64,000 nucleotides of DNA from Ceratothoa steindachneri (lineage: Eukaryota; Arthropoda; Malacostraca; Isopoda; Cymothoidae). The stretch spans positions 132,900,468 to 132,964,467 of the forward strand of contig OZ018328.1 in assembly GCA_963969495.1 (NCBI GenBank), in the 5' to 3' direction. The notes under the pieces are model-generated. The model was not told the origin of the DNA, ran no database searches, and was given only the letters and a program-made list of their open reading frames with translations. Made by a program: the position numbers and the translations under genes. Positions 36,220 through 53,936 of this stretch are shown piece by piece (position 1 is the first letter of the stretch; the number at the start of each line of letters is the position of its first letter).

Positions 36220-36370
36220 ACATGTGATTCGAACCACGGGTATCTACAACTTATGGCAGCCACTGGAAAGTGGGTCCGAATCGGGACACATCCCAGCTAC
36301 TAACCACATCGATGTGTCTTAACTTCGCTAAAATCGGAAGCGGTTTTCCACTCGGCTAAGCCGTAGTTCA
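36220..36370 (-). repeat. 5S/tRNA-like SINE
   Basis: On the minus strand: CTTAGCCGAGTGGAAAACCG (tRNA A-box-like, about 36360), CCGATTTTAGCGAAGTTAAG, then GGTTAGTAGCTGGGATGTGT, which follow the order of 5S rRNA internal promoter elements (GAAGTTAAGC...GGTTAGTAcTTGGATGGGTG). Further on it has CCCGATTCGGACCC, TGGCTGCCATAAG and CGTGGTTCGAATC, a tRNA-like B box. The mixed 5S and tRNA features suggest a SINE with a 5S-derived head. A degraded second copy lies at 11235-11350 (+). Confidence 0.65.
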
Positions 36371-36600
36371 GTTGAATATGTGGATATAAGTACCCCTATA
36401 GTATAATCAAAGATCTTTGGTTCGACTATACTGGTACTCCATTAGCAAGAAATCGGAATAGAGGAGTGGTATGTTGGCCTGTGAAGACGGCAAGGAAAAT
36501 GACAGCGATTTTGTGACGCAGCCGAAAGTTTTGTCTGCGCTCGCTGGGATAGACCCCGTGCCTCGATGCTAGAATTATAACTCTGTATCCATTCAGCTGA
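36371..36600. repeat. Unidentified dispersed repeat X, copy 3
   Basis: Colinear with 3680-3945 over about 230 bp (shared blocks listed under copy 1). It directly abuts the 5S/tRNA-like SINE, so X may be part of the same retroposed unit. No coding potential. Confidence 0.65.

Positions 36601-41374
<4,774 letters not shown>

Positions 41375-41454
<80 letters not shown>
41375..41454. repeat. (TA)n microsatellite, 40 units
   Basis: Pure AT tract. Its flanks show no tRNA-like sequence. Confidence 0.95.
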
Positions 41455-41457
<3 letters not shown>

Positions 41458-44392
41458 TTCTAGTCAAATTTTCAGTAGTACTTGCATGTTTCGGGTCTTG
41501 TATTATCAACTCAGTATAACTAGCACTCCAATGGATGCAGATTATACCATGGTGATGGCTTGATGGGTTTGCTGATACTCTGATTGGGATGCCTTTGATT
41601 GGTTCTGGTGGCTTTTTTCACCCTTTATTTATATGTTATCGCCCACATCAAATTCCTGGCCGCCTCCGACTTCGTTGCACATTTCGCCAAAGGCCGAAGT
41701 TGCCTCAAATTAGATTAATAATAATAACAACCCCCACGCCACCCAGTTCATGTAATGTTTGTACGAACTTGTTGCCTGATTATTATTATTATTATTAATT
41801 TGCAACTAACAAACAAAAAAGAAACACGACGTGGTCATTCATCATTGCCATGAAGGGTTTGGAGGTTTATAAGGAAAGTGGGGTGGGACAAAGGTGAAGT
41901 TAAAATTACTCCGAGTAATCTAAAGAGGGGTGTACGTGGAGCCCTCGGAAAGGAAAGGGGGGGGGTGCACGACTCCCCAGAACCTATTCTATTTCTACAT
42001 GGAAGGTAGTTTTACACACCTTTTTAATCCCTCTCAATCCTTCTCCACTGAGTTTAAACCTCTCCAATGGTTCGACCTTTGTTTTCTCCCTTAAAAATAA
42101 TTGCATGAAAACAGGGAGCATTGTGAGGCACTCCCGTGCCGCCCTTCGTTACAGGGAGATCCGGCTTGATTGCGGAGAATGGGAGCAGGTCATGTCCAGA
42201 GCGCCCTAAGCAAGTCTCATCTCACAGTTCAACACCCCGTCCTTGAACTTCACTTTCTTCCTGAACCTTTTGGGGGAAAACTTTCTGGCGCAGATGCTCT
42301 AGTTCTTATTCTTTCTAATAAATTCACTGTATCGTTTAAGAGCCTCTGCCCTCGTTGAATTACATCAATTTCTACTTACTAATCATCATATCTCTCTGTT
42401 CGCGTCCTTTCTATGCGTGATCCTCTCTTATCTCGCGTGTCCAGTTATAGTTTTTTTTGTTCCTTTTCTAAATTATTTTTTTCCATGTCAGATGATTGCA
42501 ATTTTTTTTTTATCAGCTAATCATATCAGAGCTAATGTATGTGTGCGCACGTATACGCGCATGCCTATTTGGTAATCAATTGGTGTCTTCCTGTAGAAGA
42601 CAAACCCTAAGCACTGGTAATCCTTTTGAAATCCACCCATTTCGTTTTTATCCATCCTATCCTGACGGTACATCTAGGAATACATTAAGGGAATTAAACT
42701 GGTTTAAATCGGCCACTATGCTCCTCGGCCTTAAGCCTACTTCGGCTGGTCCATTGCGAAAGCCACGTTGCTTTGTTGCTCCCAGAACAAATTTGATAGG
42801 AGTGGAATCTGAGTTCAGGAAATGTTTCTTGTACTGCGCGATAAAGGTTCGACTAACAGTTTTTGTACTGTCCAAAAAAGGGCTTTGACAAAAATGAATT
42901 TTTCTCGTTTGATTATCTCCTTCCAGGAAAAAGGAAAGTGTGGAATCGGCAATAAAAGGGAGGGGTTAATACCACTAGCGGAGAAATCTCATGTGTTTAT
43001 GTTTCTTGCGTTAACCTCTCTTTGAATGGCTTAGTCAACTCGGAAAGGAGTCTGAGATATTTATGCATGCTTGCTTCAGAAGGTTTTCCCGTTTACAGGA
43101 TTCGGAGAGATATGGATTCGGTGCGTCGCCCTCATTTTCCCTTTGGTTCTGTTTTGCAATTTTTCTTCTCTCCTGCCTCACTTAACTGGTTCTGTTGGTA
43201 CCCATTTTTTTTTCTAGATAAGGTTCAACAAAAAAAAAACCCTGTCACCCACTCGGTAGGGTGACCGGAAGGAAGGAAAATTATTGAATGAACAGAGAAG
43301 GCGAATAGTAAAAATAATCAAGATTGAACAGGGTGTTCAATATTATTATTATTATCAGCCCTTAGAGGTCCTCACACGCTGCCAGCAAAAATACTTAGTG
43401 GCGACAGCACGGTAACATCGCCCTTAATATCAAAGGTTCGAGAGTACACTAAGACCCACAGGAACAAACTCATGCGGAGACTACAACTACCATTTTGGGG
43501 GGAAGGGGGAGGGGGCAACTGACGGGACACACTACTAGGTACCAACGAGGATATTTTCCAAGTGAAGGTTAAAGGGAGGCACATGGAGGAGTAGATAGAG
43601 AGGGGGATAATGAAGAGCTCGGCATATTGGGGTAGGAAAGGGTATATTGTATACCTCCCAGGATAAGTTCATACAATGAGCACAAGCAGTCAAATGTACG
43701 AACGCGAAAGCTATTAAACATTGTACTCCTGATTTTCGTTCTCCTCTCAGTTCTCAGAACTTTGTTAAACTCATTCTTTCCCTTGTCTGTCCTCTCTGTA
43801 CGAGCTTGAAACCTAGTGTGGATTTTTATCAGTGCCCCGCCCCAATGCGTTGACGATAGGATGATCAGGTTTGATGTGCACGACCCCCTCCCCTCTTTCC
43901 CTGTTTTTATCGCAGTTTCCTTCCTTTCCCGTTGGTTACGTTTTCTGTCAATCCAATATTCCTTTATTCAGTTAACAACCTTGCTTGTTCTCCACCGTTT
44001 CCTCTATCCCTTATTTGGTTTATGATATCGCTTTTTCCAGGTTCCCTATTTAGGAGGATATTTTTATCTCTTCTTAACCACAGTTTTCTCTTTCCGGGAA
44101 GAAACCTGAACCCACAAATGTAGAAGGGTGACTAGCGATGGGAGCAAAATTTCTTACTTATGACGTTTGGCTTAATGGCGATTTTCAAATGTGTACCCTC
44201 GCTTCTCTGGACACTTCCGTCTCTTCATATTTATCTGTTCCTTTCGTCCTAGAAACCTATGCCCTCGTTAGGTGTTTTTTTCTGGCATCTTAGAAAACTC
44301 TCCTTGGTCGGGTTGGAGACGGGTCTTCTGGCCGTGGGCAGTCGTCGATCGTCATCATGGTTTCGTAATTTCCGTTCCCCCTCTTGTTACAG
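41455..44392. other. No gene recognised
   Basis: No supported gene. A TTA trinucleotide run lies near 41779-41797. The frame 42496-42888 (130 codons) has no recognised motif and no good splice sites. Confidence 0.45.
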
Positions 44393-44416
44393 ACGGGCCC
44401 TCACCGGCCACCCTTG
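44393..44416 (+). CDS. Possible 24-nt microexon
   Basis: A strong acceptor (CCCCCTCTTGTTACAG, ending 44392) is followed by 24 GC-rich bases and a strong donor GTAAGATG at 44417. The length is a multiple of three, so inclusion would keep frame. In one phase it would read TGPHRPPL, in another DGPSPATL-like. Short frame-preserving microexons are common in neuronal and cytoskeletal genes. It is on the same strand as the exon at 15.6 kb. The match may be chance, and without transcript data it is only a candidate. Confidence 0.25.
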
Positions 44417-46792
44417 GTAAGATGTGTATATATGTGTGGTGCTGTGTCCGCGTATTTCTGTGAGTATGATGGACAGCAGCAGCAGCGTGGTTGTGCGTGC
44501 GACGAGCAGGTTCTGTTCTCAACTGGGTTCATTCTTTTCTGTGGCGTGGGTGTAGTTGGACGCGTGAGTTATCAGCTCCACCTTTTACCTTTACTCAGTT
44601 GCCCTGGTTACCAATGGAGTGGTTTCTCCATTGATGGGAAAACGAGACGCCGAGAGAGATTCGTTACGCTTTGTTTTCGTTTGAATGGTGTTTTTAGTGG
44701 TGTAATGACTGACCCTGAAAATTGTGTTTTTATTATGCGAAAAGTGGTTAATCAATCACCTTACGTAATGGGTGAAATGAACCATACATTTTTCCTGTTG
44801 TTTTGTGACTAGAAATCGATAATTTTACCTACCACTTTATGGAGATCGAATTTCGCTATCGACCTTTTGTTCAGTGGATTTTTAATTGTTCTAATTTACT
44901 ACTTATCTTTAATGATATTTTAGGCTAAAAATATACTCCTTATAATATTTGTACGTGTTATAATTTAAAAGATTCGACTTTTTATTCATTCAACTAGGAA
45001 AGGATATGGGCCTCACTCCTTTTGAGGCCTTAAAAAGGTTTTTCTTTACCTTTTCATAGTTGTTCAAATTTTGTTTGCGTGGTTGCTATCCACTCCCATT
45101 GCAATGTTATTCCAGAAACTATTTAATTTCCCAGTCAAATGGGTAGGTATTATAGAATGACTTAACGCTGACCCTCAGTCTGTGCTGTCTCTTACCACCT
45201 TCACACAAAAATAATGTTTGTCAAACCCGAGAGAAGTTGTGAACCCGCATAAATAAGGCGATCGGGTGGATGACGTCATTGCTTCTTTTTAAATGTCGCT
45301 GGTTTCTGTCAGTCGACTGTTGGATATGAAATGTATATATATACACTATACATTTTTCTATAAAACCGTCAGATGGTTTTTGCAATTTGACTCTGACGTG
45401 CAATTAAATCCTTTTCGAGGAAGAAGGCAACAAGCCTTTATTATAAGCACATAATCAGATTCTGTTTTAAAATGCATTTTTGCCTCTGCTGGGCGACTGC
45501 AACTGTTCACCCTGTAAAGGAAATGACTTAGAAAATTGAATTTCTTGTTTGTCTATGATCTTCAAATGAACGAAGGATTTATTGAGTCATCTTGATATAT
45601 AACCGGCCTATCTTCTCGACTATAGCTATCTCTGTTAATTGTTAGACTCTTGAAAATTGGATTCGCGTTACAATGGCGGAGTGTTTTAGTGCTTGAGGAA
45701 GAGCGACGAAATAATAAGTGGTCATAATGTAAAATATTTAAGATTACTAGAAATGTGAATGGCTAAACTGCCCTCCTCGCTCATACTGCTTACACCTTAT
45801 TAAATACTCTAGAGGATTAGTGTTAGATTGGGAGTTTAAATGCCTATTTCCTTTCCCATGTATGATTGCTTATCGACTGAAAATCTCACCCTTTTAGTCA
45901 TATCCTTCCTATTCTCGTCCTTTTAAACACCTGTCATGTCTTGGCTATTTCAGAATCTTTGATAGGCCATGTTGAGTAATTGAAACAAATAGGCCTGCTT
46001 TCATTAAATCTAGGCCGGGTGACGGGATTCATTTTAACGTCTTAAATTTGGCCGAACGCTCTTCCATCGTAACCCAATTAATTCTAGCCATTTGCTAAAT
46101 TTTAGCTACGTGAAACGCCATATTCTATAGTAATTAGCTCGATCCATCATATACACTTCTTACCCACGCAAGGGGAAGGGAGGGGAGTTTCATTTAAATT
46201 TCGAATGTGAATTGATCGGTGTAGAAGCGAGGCCCGTTTCGTTAGATTTGCTTTCTGTCACAGATGTGAGGCGTCATTCCGATTCTCCCCCTAGCGGTGT
46301 CAAATGAAAGTAAAGCCTTATCTCGGCTTCTCTACTCTGCAGAATCGCTATTTCGTCCATGTAAACAGAATGAAAGACTGTCTTTGGCTGTATGTATATT
46401 CGGCATGGATTTGCCAATGAAAGTTGTTTTGCACGGATGGATCGCAAACAGGAACGGAACGCCCACGAATTTTTCAGCGATTGTCATACTGCTCTTTATG
46501 TGAATTTCATTAACTGGTCGGAAGACCTCGTCCACGAATGAAAAGGGACGTGTAGCGCAATTGTATCTGCGGTACAATCGTAATTTTATGATCACACAGA
46601 TGATTAAGATCTATTTAGAAACTAAGAGGTTCAGAGAATGAAATATGGTTTCTTGTAACTTATGTACGTTCACACCTGTGTGAGAGGGGGATTGTCCCTA
46701 TGAAACTGTATAACAATTACAAAAGGTTATATTTCATTCCCTGAAACTCTAACCTGGCTGATTAAATAATCTTTATATCGACACAGAGAGCT
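44417..46792. other. No gene recognised
   Basis: No supported gene or repeat. The frame 44384-44812 overlaps the microexon by chance and has no motif. Confidence 0.4.
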
Positions 46793-47975
46793 GTAAGATC
46801 ATCACTTCTTCGCAATTATAAGTATCCTCTTCCCTAAGATCATCGGTTCACCGCAATTATAAGCATCCCACTCCCTAAGATCCTTGGTTCTCCGCAATTA
46901 TAATCATCCTATTCCCTAAGATCCTCGGTTCTCTACAATTATAAGCATCCAATTAATTGCCTAAGATAATCGATTCTCCGCAATTATAAGCATCCTATTC
47001 CGAAAATCATCGGTTTTCTGCAATTATAAGTATCCTATTCCCGAAGATTCTCGGTTCTTCACAATTCTAAGCACTGTATTCCCTAAGATCCTCGATTCTC
47101 CGCAATTATAATCATCCTATTCTAATAGATCCTCTGTTCTCCACAATTATAAGTATCATTTTCCCTTAGATCATCGGTTCTCCGTAATTATAAACACCCA
47201 ATTCCGTAATATCCTCAGTTCTCCGCAATTATAACATCCTATTCCCTAAGATCTTCGGTTCTCCCCAATTTTAAGCATCCTAACCCTTAGATCTCCCTTT
47301 CTCTAGAATTATAAGCATCCTATTCCTTTAGATCATCGGTTCTCCGTAATTATAAGCATATATTTCCTAATATCATCACTTCTCCGCAATTATAATATCC
47401 TATTCCCTAGGATCTCTGGTTCTCCGCAATTATAAGCATACTAATCCCGAAGATCATCGGTTCTACGCAATTCTAAGCATCCTATTACCCAAGATAATCG
47501 GTTTTCCGCCATTATAAGCAGCCTATTCCCAAAGATCATCAGTTCTCCGCAATTATAAGCGCCCTGTTCCCAAGTATAATCGGTTCTCCGCAATTATAAG
47601 CATCCTATTCCTTAAGATCATCAGTTGTCCGCATTTATAACATCTTATTCTCTAGGATCTTCGGTTCTCCGCAATTATAGGCATTCTTTCCCAAAGATCA
47701 TCGGTTCTCCGCAATTATAAGCATCCTATTCCTTAAGATCATCAGTTGTCCGCAATAATAACATCCTATTCCCTAGGATCTTCGGTTCTCCGGCATTATA
47801 AGCATCCTATTCCCTTAGATAATTCGGTTTCCGTAATTATAAGCATCCTATTCCCAAATATCATCAGTTGTCCGCATTTATAACATCTTATTCTCTAGGA
47901 TCTTCGGTTCTCCGCAATTTTAAGCATTCTTTCTCAAAGATCATCGGTTCTCCGCAATTATAAGCATCCTAACCC
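46793..47975. repeat. Minisatellite, about 29 copies of a 41-bp unit
   Basis: Unit consensus is AAGATCATCGGTTCTCCGC followed by AATTATAAGCATCCTATTCC and a base or two. I count 29 consecutive copies of 40-41 bp, one with a 4-bp insertion (about 46950). The last nine copies show a three-unit pattern: a variant with CAGTTGTCCGCATTTATAAC, one with TAGGATCTTCGGTTC, then the consensus, recurring with about 122-bp period. No spacers and no coding sense. Confidence 0.95.
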
Positions 47976-49714
47976 ACCATATTCTGCTTACCATGATTGT
48001 AATTGCCGTCATTTTTACTATTTTTGAAGAGGCTATATGGGAATGTGTGTCCGGATGTTTGCTGGGTTGAAGGAGTGCGTAAAAGATGGATTGATTATCT
48101 GGGTTAGTGTTTAAGGTAAAGGGGACCAACAGAGTGGCAAGAAGAGGATATTGTGTGAAGGGAGTGCATGAAGAATGTTTGTGATAGGATTGCTTGAAAT
48201 CTGTTTGGAAATGAATCATGAGAGAAAAGGATGCTACAGAAATTAGTACTCCATTGCTATGAAGTTTCAATTAACGTGGAAAATAATATTGAGAAGCTAT
48301 GTGTTTAATACGATAAATGGGGTTAACGTTGATGCTCGCCGTCTTCATCTTATAGCAAACCGGTTTCCGTTACTTTTCATCTCACAAAGTCTGACGATTT
48401 GGCCGTTTGATTAGGTTTTGTTGGTCGTCCATTCCCCTTGGATTCATTCTTCTGTCTATTCGTCGAGGGAACCCTCGTCTCGATTGATTGGTGTCGAGTT
48501 TCACATTCTGCGATTAAGAAAATAATCCTGCAAAGTTTGGTCTCGACGATTCCAAACGCTCATTTTGGAGTTCCTTCCCGATATCGCGTAAACAGAGATT
48601 GCTCTTAGGGAGATTGAGAACAAGGACCTTCCACGTGGTTCTTTATTGGGGATCATTTGCTTCTTATGGGCCTATTTGGTTCTGAGGGGCCTCGTAAAGA
48701 ACCTGCCTTATTGCAAGAGGGAAAGGTTCAGGTGAATTGCAAGCCATCCCGTTCCATCGTCCATAACGTTCCACTTAGTTTCGTCTTTTGACTAGTTGGG
48801 TTATGCATCGTTCACTCATTGTTACAATCCCTATTTTTGTCACTTTATTACGAACGTCTTCAAACAGCAATTTTTATAACTTTTCCTCTACCTTGTTGAT
48901 GAGAGCCGGTACCCTCGAGCAGTATCTGATAGCTTATTCCATGCCATGTCTCTTTGTCATCTCACTCATTTTCGTGCCCTTGTCATCACGATGCTTTCGC
49001 TCGTGGCTACTTCCATCTTGGTTATCCTTTGCTTCGATACACTCACATTCACAGGTTCCAATTTCACATTTGAGGGATTTTATTTTATTTTAAGACCTTT
49101 TGAAAGTTCTCATGTTAGCTGTAATCAAACATCCAGCATTGTATAGCACCGTTATTCATATCGCCGTTTACAATTCATTTCCTCCTGTCTTTATTGCCTT
49201 AAAACCGTATATCTAACTTCCCTAAAGTGAAACTCTCAAGTTATGGGGGTTTCCTCTTTATTTTACTTTCTTTTCATTTTCTGAATCCACTCATTGTTGG
49301 GGACTTTCTTTCCCGTGAAATCTCTCGCGAAAGTGGCATTAATTACTCCGCTCATCTCCCTCGTTTACTACATTCCAGTAAGGACTGGATTTTTTTTGTA
49401 GTCGTTTCGGTTTGAAGGGAGGCTTCTTTCGGCAAGCGAGGATATATAGCTGATTGTGGCTGATTTTAAGAACTTTCCTAATGCTTCGCTTAAAAATGGG
49501 TGAGCGAACTATGGCCCGCCAGCTCACTTAGAAATATTTAAATGTTAATATGAATACATTGTACTAATTCAGTTCAATATACGTTATCGTAAGGCGCTGG
49601 TCAAGGTCAGCAGACATTCACATCGTTCCCATCTATCAAATAAGAAAACAAATGAATATATGCTTTAAGCAACTAATTTCGAATTGCCATTTAAAATTAG
49701 GGAAAATATATATT
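47976..49714. other. No gene recognised
   Basis: No supported gene. The frame on the minus strand at 47941-48270 overlaps the last minisatellite unit and shows no motif. Confidence 0.4.
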
Positions 49715-50300
49715 CGATGGGTCTTCGAAAAGTTCGTAGAAAAATTGAATATATTTTTGAAAAAAAGTCTACATTTTATTTTTCAACATAAGGTCCATTA
49801 GAGTCAAAACACTTTTGCAAGCGATGATACCCTCCATGGATTGTATACAAGCCACCTGTTTGTTCTGGGTGTTGTGCAACTGTTCCTGTGGAAAGTTCTT
49901 TTCGTCTGAGAAGAACCCGATCATCCCCTGCTTAACAAGGTGCTTCAGCTTGTTCAGGAATTTCTTTGACTTCGTCAAGCGGTTCTCCTTAGCCTCATGT
50001 ATGAATGATAGCGAAGGTCCTCATTCAGGGCCAGCTTCATGGTGGCGCTAAAACATCCATCTCTTGCCAAAACCCGGATTGCCTTGCTCAGGTCTTCCAT
50101 CACCTTCTCCTGCAGTTGTTGACGAATTCCAGCGTACGCACGCAGCCCGAACGCATATTAAGTCCCTTTCTGTTGGACACGGCTTCGTAGTATGTTGCAG
50201 CTGTCCATGTCACGTTTTATAGCATTTATAGTGTTCATAGAGCATTGAGCAGCAATCACATCGGTAATTTGATACCCCGGGCTTCCAGTCCTCCATGTCA
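49715..50300 (-). mobile_element. Mariner-like transposon, deleted
   Basis: On the minus strand the order from 50280 is: GYQITDVIAAQCSMNTINAI (helix-turn-helix), SRVQQKGT, a frame change, KVMEDLSKAIRVLARDG, TMKLALNEDLRYHSYMRLRR, KSKKFLNKLKHLVKQGMIGF, and then FFSDEKNF with the first catalytic Asp kept (about 49900). After HNTQNKQVA the sequence jumps to what resembles the transposase C-terminus (FDSNGPYVEK near 49800), so the rest of the catalytic core is deleted. The lower end GGGTCTTCGAAAAGTTCGTA (49719) is typical of mariner terminal repeats. The matching upper end is not seen before the (TA)n tract at 50371. It is inactive and a different subfamily from the 34-kb element. Confidence 0.8.
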
Positions 50301-50368
50301 GTTAACTTTTGTCAATTAAAACTTTACTTTGTATGCTCCATTAAAAATCGTCAAATTTAGCCCGAACC

Positions 50369-51289
<921 letters not shown>

Positions 51290-52160
51290 AGTGATATAAA
51301 AGCTGGAACAACATAATAGAAAAAATGGATATAGAAAAAGATCCGAGGAAATTCTGGAGAGAATTCAGGAAACTACGCGGATCACAGCCAAACGAAAAAA
51401 TAAAGCTGAAAATACAGGACCAGGAAGTGCAACAAGACGAAGAGGTCCAGGAACACTTCCAAACACATTGGAAAAAAATATTCTCTATAGTAGCAGAGGA
51501 GAATCAAGAATACGAAGAGGAAATATTACGAAACCTAGAAGCGCAACAAGAACGCACTGCACCTTACAGACACGTCGACGAGGAAAGACGTAATCCCTTG
51601 GGGGGAAGCAATGCAATACAAACAGAGATTCGACGGAAGCCTGAAAAAAACGTTAACTAACATCAACCCGATCTGTGGATAAAAATAATTATAGAACGAA
51701 AACGAGATTGCCCAAAATGTAATCACACTTAAAGAAGACTAACTTAAATAGAATCAACCGAATAAGACTACCGATTACACAAACAAAATGAGAAACGGAT
51801 AAGTAAGTAAGAGAATTATTGATAATAATAAAGAAGAAAAACACCCCCCCCAAAAAATAAATAAATACAAAAAACAAAAAAACACTGCAAAAGAGCGGAA
51901 GAAGCACAAAAAAAGATACAGATGCTCAATTGAGCAAAAGAAAACAAAGGCTCGAGTGCTAATAACCAGTACGTATCTCACACCAAAAAACAAATTGAAA
52001 CAAAAAGGAAAGCGTTAGCCAGGCAACCTGTCGCAAATCATTATCATCCTCACCGTATCACTTTCATCTATCATCCTATACTCATTACCATCCCATCAAC
52101 ACACCCACACTTTACACAGTGTTTTCTATCTATCCTATCCTTCTCTCCACATTCTAACCT
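51290..52160 (+). mobile_element. Jockey-like element, RT deleted (family J, copy 2)
   Basis: The frame at 51325-51660 reads MDIEKDPRKFWREFRKLRGS, then KLKIQDQEVQQDEEVQEHFQ and HWKKIFSIVAEENQEYEEEI, the conserved linker between endonuclease and RT in Jockey-type ORF2. It breaks off at RRNPLGGSN, just where the RT should start (KAPGGSG-like). It passes straight into an A-rich 3' UTR whose end (GGAAAGCGTTAGCC at 52001, then pyrimidine-rich) parallels 57270-57400 of the 55.9-kb copy. So the whole RT has been lost, giving a short internally deleted copy. The 3' limit is approximate. Confidence 0.65.
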
Positions 52161-52277
52161 TATGCTATCTTATTTTAGCTTATGGTTCCATTCGCACTTT
52201 TATCTTTCAGTATCTAACTGTGTCTTGTCTTTTCGGCTCTTTTTCCTTCCCACCGATGATTATTTCCCTGTCCCCAA

Positions 52278-52324
52278 GGAAGGAAACATTCGTCCCCCCT
52301 ACAAGGGGACGAATGTTTCCTTCC
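52278..52324. repeat. Perfect 20-bp hairpin
   Basis: GGAAGGAAACATTCGTCCCC at 52278-52297 is the exact reverse complement of 52305-52324, with a 7-base loop CCTACAA. It lies downstream of the family J 3' UTR. It may be an RNA stem or a remnant of a small foldback element; no adjacent gene explains it. Confidence 0.9.
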
Positions 52325-52786
52325 TGTTATCGTTTCCTTTATCACCCTACTCTTAAAATTTGTCTAGTAAAGTAAGCTCTGCTATAATTTTGTTCTTTTT
52401 AATATTTTTTTTTATGTTGTGAAACCTTTTCCTAGGAGTGAATCTAAAAAAATTGTCAATAAGTGCTTAAGTTGTTCAAGTTGTTCTGTCGCCTTACTTG
52501 TTTTCCTACTGAGGCGGAGGAAGCGGTAAACTTTAAGAGATCGAATAAAGAACGGAGTGATCATGATGGTCTGGAAGATAATTCAGTTCCGCTTGCGGTT
52601 AGTTTATCATATGGCACGGTGAAGGACCGTGCGTGGTCATTGCACCAGTGTTCTATAGCAAGTTGAGGAGCGTCTCTCAACCGCCTGGACTACCGGAAAG
52701 AGGTCATCATGAGAGTCGAGAACTGGAAAGCAAAACCGGAAAGGTAATGTGCATTTTGCCCTGTAATTTTCCTTTTTGGTGGTGTG

Positions 52787-52790
<4 letters not shown>
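52325..52790. other. No gene recognised
   Basis: No supported coding feature. Confidence 0.4.

Positions 52791-52849
<59 letters not shown>
52791..52849. repeat. (TA)n, probable SINE tail
   Basis: A TA tract on the lower side of the minus-strand tRNA-like element at 52922-52980. Confidence 0.9.
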
Positions 52850-52852
<3 letters not shown>

Positions 52853-52995
52853 AAATCACAATAGACTTGTGGCAAGGTAAATATATAGATTAAGAAAAAA
52901 GGAAGAGAGATAGAAAATCTGGGTGGGGTTCGAACTTATGTCATCTAGTTCCTCACTTTTCAGACCACTACGCTAACAAATACACTACATACAAT
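52850..52995 (-). repeat. tRNA-derived SINE with (TA)n tail
   Basis: On the minus strand TTAGCGTAGTGGTCTGAAAA (A box, 52978-52959) and AAGTTCGAACCCCACC (B box, about 52937-52922) have tRNA spacing. An 80-bp T/C-rich body follows, running into the (TA)n at 52849. It lacks a complete acceptor stem, so it is not a tRNA gene. Confidence 0.7.
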
Positions 52996-53075
52996 CCAGA
53001 TCCCCGTTCTGCTTAAAGTTCTCTTGAAACATCCTTGAGCAAGGGGATCGTCAGCAAAAATTGCCGACATGCTAA

Positions 53076-53078
<3 letters not shown>

Positions 53079-53152
<74 letters not shown>
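53079..53152. repeat. (TA)n, left half of a split tract
   Basis: A TA tract ending 3 bp before the left terminal repeat of the candidate hAT element. Its partner on the other side starts at 53937. Confidence 0.92.
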
Positions 53153-53155
<3 letters not shown>

Positions 53156-53156
<1 letters not shown>

Positions 53157-53933
53157 AGAGATGAGACGATTCCCCCAAAATTGCGATTCCGATTCCTTCA
53201 CAAAATAGAACATTGATTATATGATATTCCAATTTAGAATTTGGTCAACTGCACAACAGGGCTGCCCGCTGCCGAAAGAATGTTAGCAATAGTACCAAAC
53301 CTTACTCTGAAAACTTAAAAAAAATGGTAAAATCTTACCAAATATAATTATAACTTAAAACAAAAGTAAAATGTATCAAAAAGTGTTTCTTTACGGCGAA
53401 AAAGGTACCAAATTTGTACGAACGTGCCAACTTCGGCATCGCTGCTGAACAAAGCTCAAAACATCTTAGAATTGCATCAGCTCTTCTAAATGACACCTGG
53501 GCCCTGACCAGGCCTTCATTTCACGCATATAAAGAATTAAACATACAATACATTTATTGTACACTCAGTTATTCAATATTAATTGATATTAAATAGTGAT
53601 GCATTCTTGTCGACTAATCTAAATCTATTAGTAAATAACTTATTAACGTTATAATTTCACTGAATCATAGGACAGATGAGTAGGTACATACTCGTAACTT
53701 GATTGACACCAACGGGAAATAAACAATGTTTGAAATTTTGATTCAGCTATTTGGAAAGTAGGAAAGAAAGTTAAAAACTTAAAAACACACTGTTGAGAGA
53801 GTTTCTGTACTGAAATTTTGAAGGAATCGTTTTTGGAATCGGAAAACTGGGATTATTTTTAGCGATTCCGATGCCGATACCCCACAAATTAACGATTCTT
53901 ACGATTCCCGATTCCAATTAATCGTTCCATCTC

Positions 53934-53935
<2 letters not shown>
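53156..53935. mobile_element. Non-autonomous DNA transposon, hAT-like, 780 bp
   Basis: TAGAGATGAGACGATT at 53156-53171 and AATCGTTCCATCTCTA at 53920-53935 are inverted repeats with one mismatch. Subterminal GATTCC/GGAATC words recur several times near both ends (53184-53195, and 53822-53915). TAGAGATG...CGATT ends are typical of hAT elements. An 8-bp duplication cannot be read because both flanks are TA repeat. The interior frames (for example 53414-53596) show no transposase motif, so it would need a helper. Confidence 0.72.

Positions 53936-53936
<1 letters not shown>

Noticed and set aside
46793..47975. CRISPR-like array
   Set aside because: Units are contiguous and diverged, with no unique spacers and no cas genes; it is a eukaryotic minisatellite.
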